In this document: positions 1 to 4,867 of the stretch, piece by piece
How the letters are laid out: the number at the start of each line of letters is the position of its first letter
How positions within the stretch are numbered: position 1 is the stretch's first letter
NCBI GenBank assembly: GCA_023230285.1
Contig: JALNXP010000138.1
Location: 1-6,613, forward strand
Length of the DNA: 6,613 bases
From: Bacteroidales bacterium
GTDB taxonomy: Bacteria; Bacteroidota; Bacteroidia; Bacteroidales; BM520
Reading direction: 5' to 3'
Made by a program: the position numbers and the translations under genes
Notes under the pieces: model-generated
The model's input: the letters and a program-made list of their open reading frames with translations, nothing else
What the model was told of the DNA's origin: nothing
Database searches by the model: none

Positions 1-624
1 CATCCCGATGGCATTATTGTTGATTCAGATACAAATGATAATTATATTTTTGAAGCAAAAACAGCGGGTTACGATAGCTGGGGTGATGATGTGCCAATCG
101 AATATTACTTACAGATACAACAATATATGTTGATTGCCAATTTAGATAAGGCGTATTTAGCTTGTTTAACTTTAAATAATATGAAAATGCACTATTATTG
201 GTATGATGCTGACAAAGAAGTTCAGCAGCGTATTATTGATGCTGCGGTTAACTTTTGGAATAATCACTTTTTGAAAGATATTCCGCCGGAAGATAAGAAA
301 GATGTTTCAGAAATTGAGCATGTGCCAGATAATTATTTGGAAATTGATAATTTAACGATGCGGGAATTACAGCGTTTAGCTAATTTAAAAGCTGATAAGA
401 AACGGCTGGAAACTCAAATTTCTATGATTGAAGATAATGCCAAAAACTTAATTGCTGAAAACGAAGGCTTAAAATATAACAATGAAATTGTAGTTACATA
501 TAAAGCTATTTATTCTAATAGATTTGATACTACAAGATTTAAAAAAGAAAATGCTGATTTATACGAAGAATATATTAAATCGAGCTTATCACGTAGATTT
601 GATTTAAAATTGAAGGAGGTTTAA
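1..624 (+). CDS. YqaJ-family phage exonuclease (5' end outside window)
   Basis: The reading frame is open from base 1, so the start lies upstream and 207 residues are visible. YqaJ nucleases belong to the PD-(D/E)XK / lambda-exonuclease group and resect double-stranded DNA ends for a single-strand annealing partner. The visible part holds the catalytic core: a DG pair (D3), an E-A-K motif (E18, K20), and a Q-x-x-x-Y motif at Q38-Y42 after VPIEYYL. Then come a helical, probably coiled-coil stretch (about residues 120-160) and a C-terminal part with a tyrosine-lysine pair and an SRRFDLK end, which I recall from phage YqaJ proteins. The GTG at 91 is internal, because the catalytic D, E and K precede it. 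The recT-like gene starts one base after the stop, with its ribosome site inside this gene's last codons, so the two are probably co-translated. The family call is firm; exact activity is inferred. Confidence 0.88.
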   Translation, partial: HPDGIIVDSDTNDNYIFEAKTAGYDSWGDDVPIEYYLQIQQYMLIANLDKAYLACLTLNNMKMHYYWYDADKEVQQRIIDAAVNFWNNHFLKDIPPEDKKDVSEIEHVPDNYLEIDNLTMRELQRLANLKADKKRLETQISMIEDNAKNLIAENEGLKYNNEIVVTYKAIYSNRFDTTRFKKENADLYEEYIKSSLSRRFDLKLKEV

Positions 625-625
625 A

Positions 626-1495
626 ATGACATTAGCTAATCAAGTTATCGAGAAAACAAGCAAAAACAACGCTATTGTAAAGCAATCTTTTGCAGGTTTA
701 AAATCAACTGAAATAGAAAAACGGCTGGAAGTATTTAAAATGAAATTTACGAATTCTATGCACTCATACTTGAAGCAACAGATACAGCCAGAACAGATAA
801 TACAGATGTCTGCTAATTTCATTATGAACGCTAAATTACAAGAATGCACTCAAGAAAGCATTGTATATGCTATTATTAAAGCGCTGGAGTATGGCTTCCC
901 ACCTGCACAACAAGGGCTATTCTATATGTTGCCCTTCAAAAATGATAAAAAGGGTGTTACTGAAGTGCAGTTCATATTGGGCTATCAAGGCATGCTATAT
1001 ATGTTGTATCGCACCGGCGCATTTATTGATATATATAGTGAAGTTGTATATTCAGCAGATGAATTTCAATATGAGCTGGGACTGAATAAAACATTAGTAC
1101 ACAAGCCAGCATTGGTGCAAGATAGAGGTGAAATTCTGTACTGTTACGCAGTTGCTAAATTCAAAGATGGTGGTCATTCGTTTATTGTGCTTTCTAAAAA
1201 CGATATTGATAAGGTGCGGAGAATAAGTAAAAGCGGTAATTCTTTACAATCACCTTGGTCAACGGCTTACGCTGAGATGGCAAAGAAAACAGCGATACGG
1301 CGTTTATATAAATATGCTAATAGATACCCTGCGGTATCGAGTAATATATTATCAGCTTTCAATGAAGATGAATCGGCGGAGTATGATAGTAATAAGATCG
1401 GTAATAATATTGAATTTTCAGCTTACGAAGATATTATGCAAGTTGAAGATAGCGATGAGCTTGTTGCGAAGCAGGAGGCAACGATAACGCAGTAA
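626..1495 (+). CDS. recT: RecT-family single-strand DNA annealing protein
   Basis: A 289-residue protein, normal length for phage RecT. These proteins coat single-stranded DNA made by the partner exonuclease and anneal it to complementary strands in phage recombination. Seen directly: a helical N-terminal part, FPPAQQGLFYMLPFKN (about 91-106), the conserved GYQGML block (119-124), and the hallmark SPWSTAYAEMAKKTAIRR block (209-226). The C-terminal ~45 residues are acidic and low in complexity, as is common in the family. The ATG is preceded by AAGGAGGT (613-620) with five bases between, which fixes the start. Pairing with a YqaJ nuclease is a classic phage arrangement. No truncation is seen. 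Confidence 0.93.
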   Translation: MTLANQVIEKTSKNNAIVKQSFAGLKSTEIEKRLEVFKMKFTNSMHSYLKQQIQPEQIIQMSANFIMNAKLQECTQESIVYAIIKALEYGFPPAQQGLFYMLPFKNDKKGVTEVQFILGYQGMLYMLYRTGAFIDIYSEVVYSADEFQYELGLNKTLVHKPALVQDRGEILYCYAVAKFKDGGHSFIVLSKNDIDKVRRISKSGNSLQSPWSTAYAEMAKKTAIRRLYKYANRYPAVSSNILSAFNEDESAEYDSNKIGNNIEFSAYEDIMQVEDSDELVAKQEATITQ

Positions 1496-1497
1496 AA

Positions 1498-1568
1498 TTG
1501 TAAGAAAATGGAGGTGTTGCAGTCCCACCTTACAAGCTGCAAACTCCCCTGTAAGCTGTGATACCTCC
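1498..1568 (+). promoter_or_regulatory. Candidate structured RNA / terminator after recT with alternative helices
   Basis: Just after the RecT stop the strand holds several perfect complementary pairs. TTGTAAG (1498-1504) pairs with CTTACAA (1529-1535). CTTACA (1529-1534) can instead pair with TGTAAG (1550-1555). TTGCAG (1517-1522) pairs with CTGCAA (1537-1542). GGAGGT (1510-1515) pairs with ACCTCC (1563-1568), which is an SD/anti-SD-like pair. Two of the helices share 1529-1534 and exclude each other. A T-rich stretch follows (1571-1584), so it could end the recombination transcript. I do not recognise a named RNA family. Confidence 0.4.
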
Positions 1569-1652
1569 GATATATTTGTTATTTGAAAATTATGTGAAAA
1601 TTATATTATGAGGAAGGAGTTATTATATTTTGCAAGTATAATTTTAGCTGAA

Positions 1653-1735
1653 TTGAATTATTAATAGTATAACAATTATTTTATTAATTAAACTATTATT
1701 CAATTATTTATGCAAATTTACTATTGATAATTCAA
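1653..1735. repeat. Nested inverted repeats (possible origin or regulatory site)
   Basis: The 16-base arm at 1653-1668 is the reverse complement of 1720-1735 except for one T-G wobble (1662 with 1726). A third related copy, ACTATTATTCAATT (1692-1705), can also pair with the left arm: AATAGT (1663-1668) with 1692-1697, and AATTGAAT (1651-1658) with 1698-1705, leaving a four-base bulge. The two right-hand copies are thus imperfect direct repeats of each other. The region is nearly all A and T, so some matching is expected by chance, but 15 exact pairs plus one wobble out of 16 is notable. Such repeats are typical of replication origins or operator arrays; the function here is inference. Confidence 0.5.
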
Positions 1736-1802
1736 AAATTATTGGCGCGGCATGATCGTTAAATAAGTGTATGATTATGCCGCATGATTAAATAAATTAT
1801 TG
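1736..1802. repeat. Direct-repeat pair with an embedded inverted repeat
   Basis: AAATTATTG occurs at 1736-1744 and 1794-1802. Between them GCATGAT plus TTAAATAA occurs twice (1750-1766, with a two-base insert, and 1782-1795, sharing one T). GCGGCAT (1747-1753) and ATGCCGC (1777-1783) form a seven-base inverted repeat with a 23-base loop, the only GC-rich island in this AT-rich gap. The block ends just before the ribosome site of the next gene, so it could be an operator or part of an origin. Confidence 0.45.
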
Positions 1803-1814
1803 ACAGGTGATATA

Positions 1815-1945
1815 ATGATAAGAGAGTATAAAACAACATTAAACGATGTCCAGAATATTGTATTGAATCTGGCTTACAATTAATTGTAACGAAAGTTACT
1901 AATGGTGATTTAAATTTAAAAATTGAGAGGTGCAATAATGAATAA
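1815..1945 (+). pseudogene. Small hypothetical gene with probable 1-base frameshift
   Basis: An ATG at 1815 follows AGGTGAT (1805-1811). It opens MIREYKTTLNDV and, unshifted, ends after 22 codons at a TAA (1881-1883). From about 1850 the -1 frame reads smoothly as PEYCIESGLQLIVTK and on to a TAA at 1943-1945. That frame has no start of its own and is closed upstream at 1829-1831. One extra C at 1850-1851 (CC to CCC) would join both parts into one ~43-residue protein. The restored stop would overlap the next gene's ATG (1938) by eight bases, in keeping with the tight packing here. The protein family is not recognised. A sequencing error or programmed shift is possible; a recent deletion is my first choice. 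Confidence 0.5.
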
Positions 1946-2099
1946 TCCCAAGAATTTAGAAGAAGCACTGGCGAATGTGCCAGCTGAAAGCGTAATTGAA
2001 TTTACAAGGCAATTCCGAGAGTTCTACGAAGACCTTGCAAACAAGCGTAAACTCGAAGCGTATAAAAATTGGCTGTTTAATAATTTTAGTCAAAATTGA
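1938..2099 (+). CDS. Small hypothetical phage protein, 53 aa
   Basis: The ATG is preceded by GAGAGGTG (1925-1932) with five bases between, a strong ribosome site. The 53-residue product is charged and probably all-helical: MNNPKNLEEALANV, then an aromatic-rich EFTRQFREFYEDLANKRK helix, ending in WLFNNFSQN. It has no membrane segment or cysteines. Its TGA stop forms part of the next gene's GAGGAG ribosome site, so the two are likely coupled. I do not recognise a family. The strong ribosome site, codon use like its neighbours and position in the row support it as real. Confidence 0.68.
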   Translation: MNNPKNLEEALANVPAESVIEFTRQFREFYEDLANKRKLEAYKNWLFNNFSQN

Positions 2100-2103
2100 G
2101 GAG
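2098..2103 (+). promoter_or_regulatory. Ribosome binding site deciding the 2111 start
   Basis: GAGGAG lies seven bases before the ATG at 2111. An in-frame TTG at 2096 would extend the protein by five residues, but it overlaps this site and has no ribosome site of its own, so the ATG is chosen. Confidence 0.7.
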
Positions 2104-2110
2104 AGTAATA

Positions 2111-2335
2111 ATGCTAACTGTTTATGATGTGAATACTGCTATAATAACAATAGAAAGCATTGTTGCTAAATATAAAAAATTGAGGAAAGAAACAGGAAAC
2201 GAGCTAAATTCTTACGAAAATAGATGTATAGCTCAAATGAATAATATTTTAAAAGATATACTAAAAACACAAGTGCAAACTGAAATATGCGATGCATTAA
2301 TGAAATTACAAGAGGAGAATAAAAATGTATTTTAA
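2111..2335 (+). CDS. Small helical hypothetical protein, 74 aa
   Basis: A 74-residue product, mostly charged and probably helical. An N-terminal segment (MLTVYDVNTAIITIESIV) is followed by a Lys/Glu/Asn-rich helix and a C-terminal helix ending LMKLQEENKNVF. It has one cysteine in the middle (CIAQM) and one near the C-terminus (EICDAL). It has no signal peptide, membrane segment or enzyme motif, and I do not recognise a family. The last 11 bases overlap the start of the next gene, whose ribosome site lies inside this one. That indicates co-translation. Confidence 0.72.
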   Translation: MLTVYDVNTAIITIESIVAKYKKLRKETGNELNSYENRCIAQMNNILKDILKTQVQTEICDALMKLQEENKNVF

Positions 2336-2930
2336 AAATAAGAACGCCAAGCCGTTTTTAAGCAATAAAAATTACCCTGAATATTGCCGTTATTTATTGC
2401 TTGATTTATCGGATAAAGATGAGCCAGTAGCGATAAGCACTAATGGTGCATTATTAGTGATAATTCCAATCGTTATAGAAGATGACGATTTTACAGATTT
2501 TGAAGAGAATTTTCCTGTATTTTTAACTTGGCAAATGGTTGATGCTATTAACGACAAAAAGAATAAGCATTATCAAATTTGCAAAGATGGAATAAGAGCA
2601 GGTGGTATTTTATTCCCACACTTAATCAGCACTACTAATGAGGAAGTGTTTTTCCCAAATTACAATGATAAGGAAGGCCCCTTGAATGTGCCTGGTGATT
2701 TCTGTTTTAATTTGCAAATACCTTTTAAGCAAATTTACAAGATGTTTCGGGCTTATGGTAAATTACCAAAGGAGGCTACGATGCAAGTATTCAGTAAAGG
2801 TTACCCGGATGGCACTGTGAAAGATCACTTCCGTTTATACGACGATGATGATGAGTTTATTGGCATTGGTATGATGGATCTTAATATAATGAAACATTAT
2901 GAGAAGATGGATGAGACGTTACATAAATAA
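2325..2930 (+). CDS. Hypothetical protein, possibly sliding-clamp-like
   Basis: A 201-residue soluble protein starting seven bases after GAGGAG (2312-2317) and overlapping the previous gene by 11 bases. It has an AISTNGALLVIIPI segment (36-49), comparable in position and pattern to the 'A-T-D-G-x-R-L' strand of DNA polymerase III beta-clamp proteins. A VFFPNYN segment (108-114) recalls the clamp 'FPDY' motif, and a late strand, EFIGIGMMDLNI (177-188), sits where clamp domains end in a hydrophobic strand. Phages carry small clamp-like proteins of about 200 residues near recombination genes, so the context fits. The likeness is weak and judged by eye, and no diagnostic residue proves it. If right, it would be a partial clamp or clamp regulator. 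A hairpin follows the stop directly. Confidence 0.8.
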   Translation: MYFKNKNAKPFLSNKNYPEYCRYLLLDLSDKDEPVAISTNGALLVIIPIVIEDDDFTDFEENFPVFLTWQMVDAINDKKNKHYQICKDGIRAGGILFPHLISTTNEEVFFPNYNDKEGPLNVPGDFCFNLQIPFKQIYKMFRAYGKLPKEATMQVFSKGYPDGTVKDHFRLYDDDDEFIGIGMMDLNIMKHYEKMDETLHK

Positions 2931-2934
2931 AAAA

Positions 2935-2968
2935 AGCCCCAATAAGAAGATTATTCTAAACTGGGGCT
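2935..2968 (-). terminator. Intrinsic terminator oriented for minus-strand transcription
   Basis: AGCCCC (2935-2940) pairs with GGGGCT (2963-2968), extended inside by AATAA (2941-2945) with TTATT (2951-2955). On the plus strand seven A's (2929-2935) run into the left arm and no T run follows the right arm. Read on the minus strand, the GC-rich hairpin is therefore followed by a T run, the normal intrinsic-terminator layout. It may also slow plus-strand transcription at the end of the clamp-like gene. No minus-strand gene is seen nearby, so a small RNA or stray transcript would be the target. Confidence 0.6.
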
Positions 2969-2971
2969 ACT

Positions 2972-3049
2972 CTCTTACAACTCAGCCATTGCTGGCTTCG
3001 TTTTATTGTTCTAAGAGTTACAAGCAAGGTTTTATTAAACTTAAACCTT
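2972..3049 (+). other. Hairpin cluster in the gap before the ParB-like gene
   Basis: Two further stem-loops follow the terminator. CTCTTACAAC (2972-2981) pairs with GTTCTAAGAG (3008-3017) with one mismatch, and encloses a tight AGCCA-TTGC-TGGCT hairpin followed by TCGTTTTATT, which is terminator-like on the plus strand. AAGGTTT (3026-3032) pairs with AAACCTT (3043-3049). The rest of the gap up to 3117 is AT-rich, with a 12-base palindrome AATAATATTATT (3092-3103) just before the next ribosome site. It could be a small RNA, an attenuator or a weak terminator set. Confidence 0.4.
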
Positions 3050-3117
3050 ATGCAATTTAACACATTTTATTTAAATAGCAAAGAAAAAATGAATAATATT
3101 ATTAAAAGGAGATTATT

Positions 3118-3300
3118 ATGGGATATCGAATAGATGTATTTAGCTCAGAAGTATTAGCAACTTACGATTATGATAAATTTAAACTGATAAAAGGTAATCG
3201 TAGAATTGATAATAATAATTTAAAAAGATTAATCCAATCAATGAAAGAGCGGGACAAGAAGCCCATTCCCAAAATGGTCGGTGGAAGACCATATTGTTGA
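3118..3300 (+). CDS. Truncated ParB-like N-terminal domain protein, 60 aa
   Basis: The ATG follows AAAAGGAG (3104-3111) with six bases between. Residues about 20-46, FKLIKGNRRIDNNNLKRL then IQSMKERD, match the opening of phage ParB/sulfiredoxin-type proteins (pattern F-x-x-I-x-G-N-R-x-I, a helix, S-I/M-K). The segment expected next, ending in the conserved D-G-Q-H-R, is absent and the frame stops after GGRPYC. ParB-fold proteins are usually well over 100 residues, so this is a fragment. A different frame stays open from 3245 to 3322 (…VEDHIVEDNEMVQ) and ends in an ATGA overlap with the next gene, as if it were the original C-terminus. I infer an internal deletion or frameshift; function is probably lost or reduced to a small peptide. 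Confidence 0.6.
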   Translation: MGYRIDVFSSEVLATYDYDKFKLIKGNRRIDNNNLKRLIQSMKERDKKPIPKMVGGRPYC

Positions 3301-3318
3301 AGATAACGAAATGGTGCA

Positions 3319-3411
3319 ATGAAAAATACAAAAGAAATCATACAAAAAGAAGTTTCAATTGCACTTATTGTAATTGCAATAATTTATATAATAATTAAAA
3401 TTTACTTGTAA
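3319..3411 (+). CDS. 30-aa single-span membrane peptide
   Basis: MKNTKEIIQKEVSIAL is followed by a run of Ile, Val, Ala and Tyr to the end (KIYL). This gives a short charged N-terminus and one membrane span at about residues 12-29. The ribosome site is poor (GGTG directly before the start). The ATG shares an ATGA with the stop of the open frame running from 3245, so expression may depend on coupling to that frame. The next gene has a very strong ribosome site three bases after this stop. Small phage membrane peptides of this kind include holin-like, exclusion and toxin peptides, but nothing here identifies which. Real coding is likely from the coherent hydrophobic span and the neighbouring membrane genes. 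Confidence 0.5.
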   Translation: MKNTKEIIQKEVSIALIVIAIIYIIIKIYL

Positions 3412-3425
3412 ACGAGGAGGTTCCA

Positions 3426-3710
3426 ATGATTATCACCATAATTATAGCAATAATTGTAGCGGTGATTACAATTTTATCTTTACGCTATAAAAAGCATAAG
3501 CCCCAGCCAGCGACAATGGTCAACGTTACTTGTTTAGATGTAACAGAAATGTTTAAGAACGTCCCAACAATTGATGCTGCGGGACTTGAAAGATTAAAAA
3601 AAAGTTTCAGCAATTTCCGAGCTGCGCTTGAAAAAGAAGGACAATTCGATGCGTATATGAATTTTTTAGAAAAAACGAAGCAAGAAATCCTTGCTACAAG
3701 AAATAATTAA
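3426..3710 (+). CDS. Small N-terminally anchored membrane protein, 94 aa
   Basis: GAGGAGGT (3414-3421) lies four bases before the ATG. The first 20 residues (MIITIIIAIIVAVITILSLR) form one membrane span followed by basic RYKKHK, so the C-terminal ~70 residues should face the cytoplasm. That part has a short linker and then a helix-rich, charged region (GLERLKKSFSNFRAALEKEG and KQEILATRNN), probably coiled coil. There is no signal-peptidase site or catalytic motif. I do not recognise the family. It is the second of three single-span proteins in a row and may act with them at the membrane. Confidence 0.75.
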   Translation: MIITIIIAIIVAVITILSLRYKKHKPQPATMVNVTCLDVTEMFKNVPTIDAAGLERLKKSFSNFRAALEKEGQFDAYMNFLEKTKQEILATRNN

Positions 3711-3737
3711 TTTATCAATTTTTGAAAGGATATTACA

Positions 3738-3917
3738 ATGAATATCGTAACAATATTAGTAATTGCAATTTGTGTGATAGCAATTTATTATGCAGTAACA
3801 GGCTATTACACTTGCCGCTGTTGGAGTTCTATCCGTAAATTAGTAGAATTAGAAATAGCAAGTATGGAAAAGGAATGTAACGATTTAAACGAGCTGAGTA
3901 ATGAAAAAGAAAGCTAA
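3738..3917 (+). CDS. Small single-span membrane protein, 59 aa
   Basis: The ATG is preceded by AAAGGA (3725-3730) at seven bases. Residues 3-22 (IVTILVIAICVIAIYYAVTG) form a membrane span. A TCRCW cysteine pair follows (25-29), then a charged helix (KLVELEIASMEKEC, NELSNEKES) that is probably cytoplasmic. The last 17 bases overlap the next gene, which starts inside it in another frame. The family is unknown to me. The overlap, the ribosome site and a coherent membrane-plus-helix design support it as real. Confidence 0.68.
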   Translation: MNIVTILVIAICVIAIYYAVTGYYTCRCWSSIRKLVELEIASMEKECNDLNELSNEKES

Positions 3918-4071
3918 AAAGGATAAATACCATAATAACTATGAATACGAAGAGCGAGCCGCTATTTACGAACATTATAGCGGCTTCTCGAAAACGGAAG
4001 CCGAATTCTTTGCTAAACGGCACATGGAATGGCTTGATTTTTTGAAAAAATGGGAGTATCATCAACAATAA
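3901..4071 (+). CDS. Small basic hypothetical protein, 56 aa
   Basis: The ATG at 3901 lies 17 bases inside the previous gene, so translation is likely coupled; the local ribosome site is weak (GAG 3891-3893). The product starts MKKKAKKDKY, a strongly basic tail, and continues with ERAAIYEHYSGFSKTEAE, then a Trp- and Lys-rich end. The middle part resembles an 'ERAAI-E-x-GG-SR-AEAE' motif that I recall from small mobile-element and phage proteins, but I cannot assign a function. It has no membrane span. Nucleic-acid binding is a guess from charge only. Confidence 0.65.
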   Translation: MKKKAKKDKYHNNYEYEERAAIYEHYSGFSKTEAEFFAKRHMEWLDFLKKWEYHQQ

Positions 4072-4087
4072 ATAAAAAGGAAATAAA

Positions 4088-4714
4088 ATGCAAAATCAAT
4101 GCACTTGCAGAAATAATGAATTTGAAAATATAAGACAAAAACTTATTTTACAAATTTTTAACGGCGCAATCGTTAAAAACGATGCAATATTATCACCACA
4201 TATTCATATAGATATACCAAAAGAAGAACGTCCACCTGATATTATGCCAGCTGAATATTATACTAAATTACAAAATGATTTATTAGTGATGCTTGGGACA
4301 ATTGTTAATAAAAACTACAAATGCTGTTCCGATTTTTTACGTGTAAAAATTACTGAATTGTTTATGGAGAAATATTTGTATGTTTTCAATGATGAGAGTA
4401 AAAAGGAGTTCTTACAAGAATTAACTGATGCGATGACCGAATATAATATTTACGTTAGAGCTGAAAAAGTCAATGAATTTAATCATAGAGACCCGAGATT
4501 TGAGCCGTTACGTAATAGAATAACAGATATATTAGTTAAAAACGATATACCTGTAATTATCAATAATCCAAAGCAGCGTTATAATTTAGATTTATACATA
4601 GCATTATTAGTGCTTTTGAAGGAGGCTTTGGCTTTGGAATTAAAAGCCGAACATGATTTTTATATAAATGGTTGTAAATGCGGCTATGCCAATGCGCCGC
4701 AATTAATTTTTTAA
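4088..4714 (+). CDS. Hypothetical 208-aa protein with possible internal duplication
   Basis: The start follows AAAAAGGAAA with about six bases between. The protein is soluble, helix-rich and has cysteine pairs near both ends (C5/C7 and C196/C198), plus C79-C80. Two segments look alike. Residues 12-35 (FENIRQKLILQIF, then IVKNDAIL) match residues 138-157 (FEPLRNRITDIL, then VKNDIPVI), and each is followed by a long hydrophobic helix and a Cys-containing end. This suggests a duplicated ~65-residue unit with a linker between. The cysteine pairs could bind metal. I do not recognise the family and assign no function. It precedes a mini-ORF and the SSB-tip protein. Confidence 0.8.
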   Translation: MQNQCTCRNNEFENIRQKLILQIFNGAIVKNDAILSPHIHIDIPKEERPPDIMPAEYYTKLQNDLLVMLGTIVNKNYKCCSDFLRVKITELFMEKYLYVFNDESKKEFLQELTDAMTEYNIYVRAEKVNEFNHRDPRFEPLRNRITDILVKNDIPVIINNPKQRYNLDLYIALLVLLKEALALELKAEHDFYINGCKCGYANAPQLIF

Positions 4715-4732
4715 TTTATTAAGAGGTGATAT

Positions 4733-4786
4733 ATGTTTGGCATCCCCGTAAATATGGATCAAGATTTTGTGTTTAAAAACACTTGA
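4733..4786 (+). CDS. Possible 17-aa mini-ORF with strong ribosome site
   Basis: AGAGGTGAT (4722-4730) is followed two bases later by an ATG, much like the site before 1815. The product is MFGIPVNMDQDFVFKNT. Its last codons overlap a GTGTTT/AAACAC inverted repeat (4769-4782) with two bases between the arms. No other frame continues the coding. It may be a regulatory leader peptide, a gene remnant, or chance. The remaining 81 bases to the next gene hold nothing else I can support. Confidence 0.3.
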   Translation: MFGIPVNMDQDFVFKNT

Positions 4787-4867
4787 AATATTATTCTTAA
4801 ATCACAGCACTTAACACTATGAATTTAAACAAATTATCATATCGTAAAAAACAAGGAGACACCCAAG

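Larger units (their letters stand above)
1569..1814. other. AT-rich non-coding gap between recT and the next small genes
   Basis: No credible gene is seen here. AGGAAGGAG (1611-1619) is followed by TTG CAA GTA and then a stop (1629-1640), a three-codon reading frame that I do not call a gene. TATAAT occurs at 1637-1642 but I find no good -35 box 16-18 bases before it. The second half is dominated by the repeats listed separately. Confidence 0.5.

Noticed and set aside
91..93. GTG as start of the YqaJ gene
   Set aside because: The catalytic D, E and K lie upstream in the same open frame, so the gene begins before the window.
640..849. Minus-strand ORF of 69 codons
   Set aside because: Antisense shadow of recT with no ribosome site and an odd Cys/Ile-rich product.
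861..1085. Plus-strand ORF in another frame of recT
   Set aside because: Lies inside the conserved RecT core and has no ribosome site; Cys-rich shadow product.
1508..1561. 17-codon ORF (MEVLQSHLTSCKLPCKL)
   Set aside because: No ribosome site before its ATG, and the bases are better explained by the paired RNA helices.
1629..1640. TTG CAA GTA stop behind AGGAAGGAG
   Set aside because: Only three codons. The TTG CAA context resembles the real starts at 5166 and 6048 but nothing follows.
1800..1816. TTGACA and TATAAT as a promoter
   Set aside because: Only five bases lie between the boxes; the bases are instead a ribosome site and start codon.
1759..1968. Minus-strand ORF of 69 codons
   Set aside because: Covers the repeat block and antisense of small plus-strand genes; no ribosome site and no recognisable protein.
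3829..4068. Minus-strand ORF, Phe-rich
   Set aside because: Shadow of the overlapping plus-strand genes at 3738 and 3901, which have better support.
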